In this document: piece after piece, positions 1 through 7,895 of the stretch
Position numbering within the stretch: the stretch's first letter is position 1
Layout: every line of letters begins with the position of its first letter
Assembly (NCBI GenBank): GCA_036939975.1
Contig: JALLPB010000732.1
Coordinates: 1 to 13,306, forward strand
Length of the DNA stretch: 13,306 nucleotides
Direction of reading: 5' to 3'
From: Cyclostephanos tholiformis
Lineage: Eukaryota > Bacillariophyta > Thalassiosirophyceae > Thalassiosirales > Thalassiosiraceae
Program-made: the position numbers and the translations under genes
The notes under the pieces: generated by a model
Database searches by the model: none
What the model was told of the DNA's origin: nothing
What the model saw: the letters and a program-made list of their open reading frames with translations, nothing else

Positions 1-2
1 AT

Positions 3-1551
3 ATTGTTCATAACATTCACCGATGGATTTACTCATGGATGAATCCTGGATATGTTGAAAACGAAGATGAGTATGAAATTTCAAAATTCCTCCTGGAAAA
101 ATATGTATGCTTCAAATGCAGTTATGGAGGTCATTGGAGACTATACGATTGTCATAGAGAGGATCATCCACTTTTTAAGAAGACATGTCTATACCAGAAA
201 AACTTTGTACCTACATTACTTGCACAGTCATATCATGCACTTAGATACCGCACATTCCTCACCTCACAAAGGGACTATTCATGGATTGAAAAGTCATAGC
301 TGCGGGGTAATGCCTATCATGATTTGTGATACCTCAGCTAAAACGATGAACACACAGACATGCATCCGCGTACACAAGTGTGAAGAGATCATATTTTGAG
401 AAGCCAATTGTACCCACAAGAAATGGTCTAATCTACCCAGTTCTAGCCATATGGTAACATTGGCCAAGGGAATCATGGTAGCTATGATATCTTGACTTCC
501 ACTTTATCATGCAACATTGGTTTCGATGAACTCATCTACTTCTGTTTTTCAAGTCAGTTCTTCCAGAGAGCCATTGGCAGATTCTGATTGTATCGAATAT
601 CGAAATGAACAAGAGAATAAGAACAGCAGCAACAATACAGAAAACAATCTACAAAATAAAACTCCCACCATTGATGATGAGGTGCCAAGTTCTCCAATCC
701 CTTTGTTTGCCCGTATTCGAACGGTTACTGTTGATTGCAAAGGAACTATGTTCTGTACATGCAAGCATTTTGAACGAATTGGTTTGCCATGTGTTCACCA
801 AGCGTGTGTTGCTTCCTTCTGCCACAACAATGGAACATTCGTCACTGAGACAACAGATACTGAAAATTCATTCACCGGATTCACTCATCACGACATGTCA
901 GTTCGTTGGTGGTCACAGTACATGTATTATGCATATCAATCCACAACGCCTACAGTAATAGTTCAACAGTTTCACACCGTGGCAATAAATCCTATCCGAG
1001 GTCCGTAACTATGATGTCTAGTTTCTGGGAATATACCAATTAGTGCTCCCCAGGAAATAGAGCCAGCAATATGCCATTTAAAGAACTATCCAAAGAATGT
1101 ATTCCATCTGTCTGAGTTCTGCAATTCTGTTCTCAGTCAACGAAGAATACATCTGTCATAAACAGACCAAGAGGAAGAGGAGAATGACCTGTTTGATTAC
1201 ATAAATACAAATGGCAGTGACCATTCAGGTGGGGACATAAGTGATGTTTTCAGTGATTCGATACACAACAGTGACTTCCGTAGTCCCCAGAGGGAGAACC
1301 GTGTTTTGGCAAGAAATGCATTGAAGCAATTGATTGAAGAATGCTGTACGGAGGCAGAAGTATTAGGCCGTGTTGATGGTCTACTATGGTTGGAAGATAA
1401 TCTGAAATTATTTCTCAGCCAATGAAGTTCAGTTAAATCATCAAAAGCAAAATCAAGCAGTGCAATCAAAAGCATTCAACAAACTGTACCACTGACTCAT
1501 GGAAAATATCAGGGATTGGCTAAAAGAATATTCAATAGTCATCACATGTAA
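3..1551 (+). pseudogene. MULE (Mutator-like) transposase, C-terminal half, decayed
   Basis: This is the C-terminal part of a Mutator-like DNA transposase, which would cut and paste its element in the nucleus. The upstream DDE catalytic region lies outside the window. Bases 3 to about 108 read in one frame (IVHNIHRWIYSWMNPGYVEN...). A frameshift near 108-120 moves the frame to one that then stays open to 1548. That frame includes DTAHSSPHKGTIHGLKSHS (post-catalytic region) and a SWIM zinc finger at 754-798. It also holds FTHHDMSVRWWSQYMYYAYQ (about 880-942), an acidic linker (DQEEEENDLFDY, about 1165-1200) and a helical Leu/Glu-rich segment (about 1310-1420). In-frame stops lie at 397-399, 493-495, 1006-1008, 1012-1014, 1159-1161 and 1423-1425, before a terminal TAA at 1549-1551. 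Protein-like sequence continues across every one of them, so I read this as one inactivated gene rather than several small ORFs. The family call rests on the SWIM spacing and recognised motifs; no alignment was run. Confidence 0.8.
754..798 (+). other. SWIM zinc-finger motif of the MULE transposase
   Basis: The translated segment contains C-T-C, nine residues, then C-V-H (CTCKHFERIGLPCVH). This matches the CxCx(n)CxH pattern of SWIM fingers, which sit C-terminal to the catalytic core of MULE transposases and are thought to bind DNA or protein. All four predicted zinc ligands are intact even though the gene around them carries stops. Confidence 0.85.
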
Positions 1552-1605
1552 ATGTTCCTAGTAAATTTCGTAATCTCAATTCCAACACCAATTGCCACTT
1601 TGCCT

Positions 1606-1774
1606 AAAAAGTCCAATCATAAAAAGTCCACTCCTGAACCATTTCTACTTGTTCGTTCCTACCTAATTGTCAGTTCTAACTTTTTAAATCACATTCAGCC
1701 TCATGACCTACTCATTCCTTTGTACAACCTAATCATCAGTTCAAAGTTTTCATTTCAGATTCAACCTCGTGACT
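1606..1774 (+). repeat. Degenerate 66-bp direct repeat at the MULE 3' end
   Basis: Bases 1661-1708 and 1727-1774 align without gaps at a 66-bp offset; both begin ACCTAAT and pass through CAGTTC and a CCTCRTGAC-like box. Sequence from about 1631 matches the spacer before the second copy, giving a little over two units. A shorter 15-bp direct repeat (AAAAAGTCCA at 1606 and 1621) precedes it. A period of 66 is exactly 22 codons. In the frame P-N-C-Q-F / P-N-H-Q-F the units still look like a repeated peptide with several stops, so this may be the decayed repetitive tail of the transposase. The last copy overlaps the end of the opposing gene. Confidence 0.6.
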
Positions 1775-3916
1775 TCAGATGGGATGTCACTTTGCTCAGA
1801 AACAATATATGCAAAAGACGATACTTCCAGAATTTGTCTTCTATTGTCCCATTTGATCCACCGGCATGTCTGAGTGAGCTGTTAAACAAAATGGCCTCAC
1901 CTTTGGCAACAGATTTACACCCAATGGCACCATCATCACAATCGCTGTCATATTCATATAGTAGATTAAATGGATCAAGAGCAATGATTATTGACTGAGG
2001 TTGCTCATCTGGGACCTTTTTTTCAACATCATCGAGATAGTCCCAATGCAGCATACCCTGCAGATCAAATTGGCTTTCTTCCCCCCTCAAACATGATGCT
2101 CCAACTTTGAAATGTGTTAGATGTGGGTAGTTCTTTGTGACAAAGTTTCTCATGTAAAGTCCAACAAAAGACTCTGCCTGTTTGCACTCCATCTCCAAGC
2201 TTTTTTTACTCGATAGCTCTTTCAGGTACTGACGTTTCGATGTGCAGCTCACTTGGTTAACCCAACATTGTTTGGAGACATTTGACAATGCATTTTTCAT
2301 AGAATCAATTGCTAGTTGGTCTATTCCACAAAGGACTTGGAATTATCAACAGCAATGGTATTCATGTCTCCATCGGTACACCATCAGTAACACTTCTATT
2401 GTAACAAATGTGTGGTTTGCTACCAGGTTGGAAGTGTTGCGTCTGCTTTCCGTTTTTAGTACTGAATATACCCAAAAGGGTACCCTCGCATTTGACCAAC
2501 TGATTGGGATAAACGTTCTTCCCAACATGCTTTACCACCTCATTGTGGGGTTTCCACTTGGATCCATCCGATTTATCCAACACCATGTTGCATTGGAAGT
2601 ATTTCATGTATGTTTTAATGGAGTCTCCTTTCACTATGACTCCGTTACATTTGAAGGGTTTTCCATCGATAACAATGCTGCATTTGCTGTCGTAGTGGTG
2701 CAACACTTCCTTCGTATTGTTCATTTTCTTCTCCAATGTCTTGAAGGAATTCAACTTGTGAGTTTTTGAGCACGTGACGGATGCACTTGCCTTTTCAAAG
2801 ATAGGTTTCAACTGGTTGTAGAAAGGATCAACCTCTGTAGGTGGGGAAAGAAGGTTCCCCAATGCAGCAGAATTCACATATAACGCATGTATTAGCTGCC
2901 AGACACGAACAACATCTACCAAAATCTCCCCTTTGGTACTACATTCCATGTTTCCTTCAACAGTTTCCATTAAAGACTCAAATGTTCTATGAACAAGTCC
3001 CGTGATAGTTGTTGTATGCATTGCGTCATCGACATGAATCATTTTGTCATCTAAATTTCCAGCGACTTGAAGCAAATAATCCTTGATCAGAATGAGATTA
3101 CAAAGGAGATTGACTGGAGAGTTGTCCAACATGTTTTGATTCATCAGCATCATAATCATCTTCTTTAGAACATCTTTTGAGACTAGAACGATTTCTTTTT
3201 TAGACTCCGGGACAACAGTAACAGTCATGTTGTTGACGGAGTGATTATCTGCTGTACCAAATTCTTTGACAATACCATCAGCTTGTTTGTTATTGCAAAT
3301 ACCATAGTAGGTCTCCAGAGTGTCGACTCCACCGTTTCCCCCATCTGTAACATGTAGTTTGTTACCACCAACCCCCCCGGTGTTGTCCCTCTTCATCCTC
3401 TTAGTTTTTTTCTTCTTGCTACTGTTTGTACCGGTTGCCAAATTTTTAAGAACCCCTTCCCCCATGGCATTATCTCCAATAACCCCATCGGGTGTCACGT
3501 CATCGTGACTTGGAATGAAATTGCTATTGTTGGAAATACCAAACAAGTCCACCGGAGCATCTACTCCACCGTTTCCCCCATCCGTAGCATGTAATTTGAT
3601 TCCACCAAGCCTATTGGCAATGTCCCTCTTTGTCCTGCTAGATTTCCTCTTCTTGATACTGTTTTTTCCAGTTGCCACATTAATACTAACCCCATCCACA
3701 GCAGGATTATCTCCAATAACCCCGACGGACAATTCGTTGTCATGACTTGGTTGGGAGTTGCTATGATTCATCCCTGTCTCTGTTGTAGCGGTACATACAC
3801 CACAACAAACATCATTACCCCCCTACCATGCAGGGTTGTTCATTGCAATCTAGTCCTTTCACATTGTCCCCCTTTTTACTATTCGATTTATTCTTCTTAT
3901 TATTTTTGTCAGTCAT
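1761..3916 (-). pseudogene. Putative 2OG-Fe(II) oxygenase-like gene with basic N-terminal repeats, frame-disrupted
   Basis: I do not recognise the full family. The largest frame (3771-2362) begins with two 79-residue repeats, each with a basic, nuclear-signal-like patch (KKRKSSRTKR, KKKKTKRMKR). An unrecognised helical middle follows. The C-terminal piece (2300-1761) carries LHWDYLDD (H-x-D), then KGEAILFNSSLRHAGGSN with a distal His, then an Arg 16 residues later in KYRLLHI. That is the order of Fe(II) and 2-oxoglutarate ligands in double-stranded beta-helix dioxygenases. The two pieces are in different frames. The segment between them reads DMNTIAVDNSK in the third frame and then VLCGIDQLAIDSM leading into the second piece, suggesting two small indels. 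A GT-AG intron of 61 or 70 bases starting at GTGTACCG also joins them in phase, so a live gene is not excluded. A likelier start is the ATG at 3916-3914 (MTDKNNKKNK...), linked to the main frame by a slip at the C6 run 3818-3823. The gene is convergent with the MULE pseudogene. Confidence 0.55.
3289..3762 (-). repeat. Two tandem 237-bp units (79 codons each) inside the oxygenase-like gene
   Basis: Bases 3762-3526 and 3525-3289 encode two 79-residue units that align end to end without gaps. Shared blocks are PSHD, GVIGDN, ATG-N-S-KK, a basic cluster, KLH-TDGGNGGVD and a closing G-I-N-N-like segment. The strongest DNA identity is around the GGNGGVD block. Exact unit length and preserved frame show that the duplication happened while the sequence was coding. 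Confidence 0.8.
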
Positions 3917-4213
3917 TCCCCCCTTACAGATTGATGGAAGTGGTCTTGAAAATTTACCGCCAGGTGGAATATTATTTGGCCCCAATCACGACTTTTGAAC
4001 ACTGCCCCTGAGTCTGGATTGCTGCACCGCACGTGTTGTTGCCATTCACGTTATTGATGCGATGCATCCTTTGTGAGCTAATGGCAAATTATTGTTGTCA
4101 CTATCATCTGTTTCAGAAGCACTGGCGCTGCATTGTTGAGAGCGCAAGTGTAGTGGTGCATTCATTTTTTCGAACAATTTTCCCCTGGGTGTGGATGATG
4201 ACATAGTATTGAT
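3917..4213. other. Intergenic stretch without a recognisable gene
   Basis: On the minus strand about 24 codons upstream of the ATG at 3916 remain open (LGPNNIPPGGKFSRPLPS...) before a TGA at 3986-3988, so the neighbouring gene may once have started a little further upstream. The rest (about 4012-4213) shows no ORF, repeat or RNA gene that I can support. Confidence 0.4.
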
Positions 4214-4250
4214 GATAGTAAAGGTGGAGAGTGTATTAATAATCTACAAC

Positions 4251-4872
4251 AGTAATATTACCGGCAGAGTGTTGAATCATTCATGGTATGATTACTCATG
4301 ACAAAAAATCCATTCACACTTGGTTTGTTGGACTCTTATTAGAATGAGAACTAAAGTTGTAATACTCAGTAATAGCACTGTATTGGAGAGGACGGAGTAA
4401 TAATACTCAGTAATATTACTTTTACCCATAAGTCGGAACATGTGGATACACCGAGAGTATGAGTAGCCGCAGCAAGCTTCTCCTTCTCAATGTCATTCTC
4501 ATAATACTCAGTAATATTACTTTAAATCCTAAGTAGGAACATGTGGATACTCAGGGAGTAGCCGTGAAGTTTCACTTTCTCACTGTCATTCTTATCTGGT
4601 TTCTCAGGTAAATTTTTGAGATAGTAAAGATGGAGAGTTTATTAATAATCTACAACAGTAATATTACTGGCAGATTGTCGAATCATTCATGGTATGATTA
4701 CTCATGACAAAAAATCCATTCACTCTTGGTTTGTTGGACTCTTACTAGAATGAGAACTAATGTTATAATACTCAGTTTGTTGGGCTCTTTTTAGAATGAG
4801 AACTTAAGTTATAATACTCAGTAATAGTACTGTATTGGAGAGGACCGAGTAATAATACTCAGTAATATTACT
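4251..4872. repeat. Five copies of the palindromic core TAATATTAC
   Basis: TAATATTAC occurs at 4253-4261, 4411-4419, 4512-4520, 4659-4667 and 4863-4871. Three copies lie in the 12-base perfect palindrome AGTAATATTACT, and the copy at 4656-4669 is a 14-base one (CAGTAATATTACTG). Next to two copies is a small hairpin, GAGTA-ATAA-TACTC (for example 4395-4408). These symmetric sites could bind a dimeric protein, but no function is shown by sequence alone. Confidence 0.6.
4730..4821. repeat. 46-bp tandem duplication
   Basis: Two adjacent 46-bp units, 4730-4775 and 4776-4821, both begin TTTGTTGG and end ATAATACTCAG. They differ at a few positions. The first large repeat copy (4214-4448) has only one such unit, so the duplication arose after the larger repeat was copied. 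Confidence 0.85.
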
Positions 4873-4926
4873 TTTACCCATAAATCGGAACATGTGGATA
4901 CTTGTCGCCATTGTGGTTGTAGCCAA

Positions 4927-6293
4927 TTAAATAGTCAAATTAGAATTGTCATTTAGTCCTACTACATGGGTTTTAAGGTAACAGGAGATGCAATAAACCT
5001 GATCATCAGAATTGCACCGAGACGATATGCAATGTGGTTCCTGCGGATTAAACATAAAAATATCGCCAGGTCGCAGAGCAACAGCACATCCAATTCGGGG
5101 AAAGCAAAAGTAGCATACAATAGGGTCATCATCTTGGTAGCATCGATCCATGTGCACCTGCATGATGGACATGGTGAAATCATTGTCAACGTGACAACAA
5201 AGAAAAACATTCACACAGAAACCTGCACCATTGTAATACTGGGCAGAATGTTGATTAGAAGATGAGGAGGGAGACTGTGCCATGGTCAAATATAGAACAC
5301 ATTTCTTAGCTTCGACAATATGTCGAATCATGTCGGTGCTAGCGAACATGTCGAATGCATATTTGGCAAGTTGCAAAAGATTAAGTAAAGTGTCCCAATC
5401 ACTGCATGGGAAACCCTACTTTAGTTTGTACAGACCAGACTGAACACCTCATTCGGCTCGACCAGGTTGTGCACCTACACAATAGTATTGAGGGTGACCG
5501 TCGGTGAACACTTGCTTGCTGGAACCTCGCACCAGAGATTGTGGATGGGTGCAAGCACACAAATTCATTGCTTGGCATATAGCAGAACCATCATTCAGGA
5601 TGGATAAAGATTTCTGTCGAGGGAGACGAATGAAGACTGGAAATTTGACTGATGGTAAATGCATGCGTAGTCCCAAAAGGGGATTCATCGTATCATGTAC
5701 CACACATCTCCCCTTGATATGGACAGTATGCAATTGTTACCACCATGATACTGCTCTGTGTTAATAGTAGGTAGGTTTGTCCCTCTCCCTCCATCACAGA
5801 GGACAGGGGTATTTTTGATGAAATCGGAATTCAGTTGTTTGATGTTGGCAAATGCAATGGTGGGCACTTTGACATCTTTCAGTATGGTCCGCTGCTTGGA
5901 AAACTTTGTAGATTGGTTTAGCTGTCTCCGGTGACTGGTTGACCTTTTGGGATGGTTTTGTTTAGATATGTAGGCAAGAGCAGCAACACGGGTCCTCATC
6001 AATGATGGGGAGTTCGATTTGTCAACGCGACACCAGATCGGAAAGGTCGTCGAAGCTGTTGGAATGTATGAGTCATTTGATGAGTGGTGAAGTCCTCCCA
6101 CAGATGGGAAGCGACACTTGCGATCACATCGTGACGTATTCACTCTAGAGGATGGTGCAATGGCCTGTCCAGGAACAGTTCGTGACATTGCAACATGGAG
6201 ATCGATATCCTCATCACGAACGAGCAACCAATTAAGAGCATCGAAAAATGGTTGGGAATAACCATCAACAACCTGTTTCCTCGAAGAATTCAT
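4927..6293 (-). pseudogene. Decayed gene with a beta-helix oxygenase-like C-terminus
   Basis: I recognise this only as resembling a repeated gene type in diatom genomes. It runs on the minus strand from an ATG at 6293-6291. The first frame (to about 5735) is basic and rich in Ser/Arg/Lys. One-base slippage near 5731-5740 moves it to the next frame, which holds DTMNPLLGLRMHLPSVKF and QYYCVGAQPGRAE. That frame continues across a TGA (5449-5451) and a TAG (5416-5418) into GFPCSDWDTLLNLLQLAKY. The C-terminus contains CHVDNDFTMS (H-x-D, near 5193), RPGDIFMFNPQEPHCISS (distal His) and YCISCYLKTHVVG, ending at TAA 4927-4929. This is the strand order of a double-stranded beta-helix Fe(II) oxygenase-like fold. 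I found no GT-AG pair with the right phase to remove both stops, so pseudogene is the simplest reading. Joining the N-terminal frame to the rest is inference. Confidence 0.55.
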
Positions 6294-6302
6294 GATATGC
6301 AA

Positions 6303-6735
6303 ACATGAGCAGTGCCAATAATTAAAATTATGATCATCGTTGACCTCCTCGTCATCGATGTTGTTGTCCTCATCATCTCATCCTTGTTGTTGTAGTCGTA
6401 TCGTTGTCTTTACACCATTGTGGTCATCGTTGTCCAGCCCCCCTGACTGTCTTTTTCTTTACAATTCAACAACCGTGTATTATGAGGGAATCCGAGGGTG
6501 ACATAATAAAGTCAAAAATGTGGGCGTCGCTACAATAATGAGATTAGAACCAATTGTAATTAGTTCTGAAATTTCCTCATTGTGGTCATTGTTGTCCTTG
6601 TTGTCCTCGTCTTTCTTTTTGTCCTCGTCCTCATGCTCGCTTGATGTCGTGCCTCATGCTCATCCTCGTCCGCCTTGTCCTTTTCGTCCTTAAGTTGATT
6701 GTCGTGTCCTGCCATGCGCCATCGTCTATGTTGTC
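6303..6735. repeat. Low-complexity GTC/GTT/CTC-rich tract
   Basis: The plus strand is dominated by GTC, GTT, CTC and ATC triplets (for example 6331-6430 and 6585-6640). Read on the minus strand, bases 6378-6303 give an acidic run (DDEDNNIDDEEVNDDHN) directly upstream of, and in frame with, the ATG at 6293. A second acidic run (EDEDKKKDEDNKDNNDHN-like) lies near 6645-6590 in another frame. The tract may be an eroded Asp/Glu-rich coding repeat or simply microsatellite DNA. No intact gene is visible. Confidence 0.5.
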
Positions 6736-6744
6736 CCCTCATTC

Positions 6745-7155
6745 TAATCGTCCTCGTCCTAGTTATAATTGTCATCGTTGTCATCGTCGTCCTCCTCAAT
6801 TTGATTGTCATGTGGATTTCCTCGTGCCAGCTCGACGGCTTGATGGCACGATGGCTCGACAGATTGACGTTGACGGTAGCTTGATGGCGGGTTTTGGCGG
6901 CTCGACTGCCACTCAACGGAAGCTTGATGATGGCTCGAGTCTCAACAGCATATTATCCCTCGTTCTCGTCCTCCTCATCCTAGTCATCATTGTCATAGTT
7001 ATTGAAATCTTCGTCTTCTTCGTTGTCATCCTCCTCCTCCTCAATTTGATTGTTGCATTGATGTTCTTGTGCTGGCTTTACGGCTCAATGGCACGATGAC
7101 TTGACGGATTGATGTTGAGTGCAACTTGATTGCAGCTTGAAGGCTCGACGGCAGG
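6745..7155. repeat. Degenerate tandem duplication with unit of about 200-240 bp
   Basis: Bases 6745-6905 and about 6962-7150 share an ordered series of blocks: CCTCRTCCTAGT, ATTGTCATMG, CTCCTCAATTTGATTGT, a GTGCYRGCT box, GGCTYRATGGCACGATG, TTGACGGATTGATGTTGA-like and GGCTCGACGGCA. Spacing differs by insertions, so the copies are old. ORFs through this segment are highly hydrophobic on plus and Thr/Arg-rich on minus, as expected from simple repeats, and I do not call them genes. Confidence 0.6.
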
Positions 7156-7159
7156 AGCT

Positions 7160-7390
7160 GTTGCATACAAAATAAAGTAGTTGCATACAATAAATGCAGA
7201 AATCTAGAATACAACAATCAAATGAAAAGCGTGAGAACACATGGGGTGCAAATGAATGGCAGGCGGGGGGGGCGAGGAAAGGATGCGTCTGTTGCATACA
7301 AATGAGCAGTCCATACAACAATCAAACAAGAGGTAAGTGACACATGATTTGGAATGAATGGTAAGCCAGGGATCGAGAAAGGAAGCCTTC
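7160..7390. repeat. 104-bp tandem repeat with GTTGCATACAA boxes
   Basis: TACAACAATCAA at 7210-7221 recurs at 7314-7325, and the following sequence matches (ACACATG, AATGAATGG, a purine-rich GGCGAGGAAAGG / GATCGAGAAAGG box), giving a 104-bp offset. TTGCATACAA occurs at 7161, 7181 and 7291, ahead of the units. The first unit has a G8 run at 7265-7272. There is no ORF of note. Confidence 0.65.
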
Positions 7391-7411
7391 TTGTTTTCGT
7401 CGCAATAGGGC

Positions 7412-7457
7412 CCAGAACAGCTATTTTTAATGTTGTAACTGTTCTGGAAATCCAGAA
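7412..7457. repeat. Two overlapping inverted repeats (alternative hairpins)
   Basis: CCAGAACAG (7412-7420) pairs perfectly with CTGTTCTGG (7439-7447) across an 18-base loop. TTCTGG (7442-7447) can instead pair with CCAGAA (7452-7457) across AAAT. The two hairpins share bases and exclude each other. No gene context supports a regulatory role. Confidence 0.4.
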
Positions 7458-7541
7458 TTTAGAACCAAATAGAACCATTTTATTTTCTTCCCAAAGCTCG
7501 TTGTGTAATAAAATACAACAAAATATGAATGAGGAAGTGGC

Positions 7542-7769
7542 ATGCTTCTCTTTCCGATGCTGAGCGTGAGGAATAATGCAATGGCAAGGGAACAATCTTG
7601 GAAGGAACTTCAGCAGAAGGAGGATATGATGTGTGAGACGCTGTTATTGTCGACGTCAGACATGAGAACAGTACTCCTCGACATATGTGATGAATTGATT
7701 CCCCTGTCCACTATGATGGAGGGGGCTGTGTCAATTTTGTCAACGTCCATCATCAATAATCACAATTGA
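7542..7769 (+). CDS. Small hypothetical ORF (75 residues)
   Basis: An ATG-initiated ORF with no recognised domain. It is rich in charged and hydrophobic residues in a pattern that could form helices (WKELQQKEDMMCETLLLSTS, then LLDICDELIPL). It lacks the repeat-driven bias of the sequence before it, which makes coding or former coding plausible. The next ORF (7896) is in the same frame, but the 126 bases between contain several stops. It could be a remnant of a longer broken gene or chance. I assign no function. Confidence 0.25.
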   Translation: MLLFPMLSVRNNAMAREQSWKELQQKEDMMCETLLLSTSDMRTVLLDICDELIPLSTMMEGAVSILSTSIINNHN

Positions 7770-7895
7770 GGTCGACGTGATAGAAGCAAATGACACAATG
7801 AATCTGCGCCCCAAAACATTACCCCCATATAGCCAACATAAGATACTAGTATTATTTACGTTGTGCGTCAATGACATCACGTTTTATATCATATA

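Larger units (their letters stand above)
4214..4905. repeat. Repeat mosaic: 235/281-bp direct repeat plus partial copies
   Basis: Bases 4214-4448 (GATAGTAAAGGTGGAGAG ... ACATGTGGATA) are repeated at 4620-4900 with only scattered substitutions. The second copy is 46 bases longer because of an internal duplication. Between them, a 50-bp box (TAATACTCAGTAATATTACT ... GGAACATGTGGATAC) recurs, so it occurs at 4401-4450, 4502-4551 and 4853-4902. A flanking segment (GAGTAGCCG ... TGTCATTCT, about 4461-4500 and 4556-4592) is also duplicated. There is no ORF. The block lies between two minus-strand pseudogenes, upstream of the first and downstream of the second. It could be a transposon terminal or subterminal region, or non-autonomous element copies. 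Confidence 0.85.

Noticed and set aside
1552..1998. Plus-strand ORF of about 148 residues
   Set aside because: It crosses the degenerate 66-bp repeat and then runs antisense to the conserved oxygenase C-terminus; its last part is clearly a shadow.
2242..2769. Plus-strand ORF of about 175 residues opposite the oxygenase-like gene
   Set aside because: The minus strand carries the 79-residue repeat gene and ligand motifs; this frame shows no motif and is a shadow.
4214..4905. CRISPR-like array
   Set aside because: Repeat units are long, unequal and adjacent, with no regular unique spacers, and the context is eukaryotic.
5400..5470. Intron removing the TGA and TAG of the second relic
   Set aside because: No GT-AG pair with the correct phase removes both stops, and translation through them reads as continuous protein.
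6641..7099. Plus-strand hydrophobic ORF resembling a membrane protein
   Set aside because: Its Leu/Val/Ile richness comes from CTC/GTC/ATC simple repeats; the duplicated blocks do not preserve a frame.
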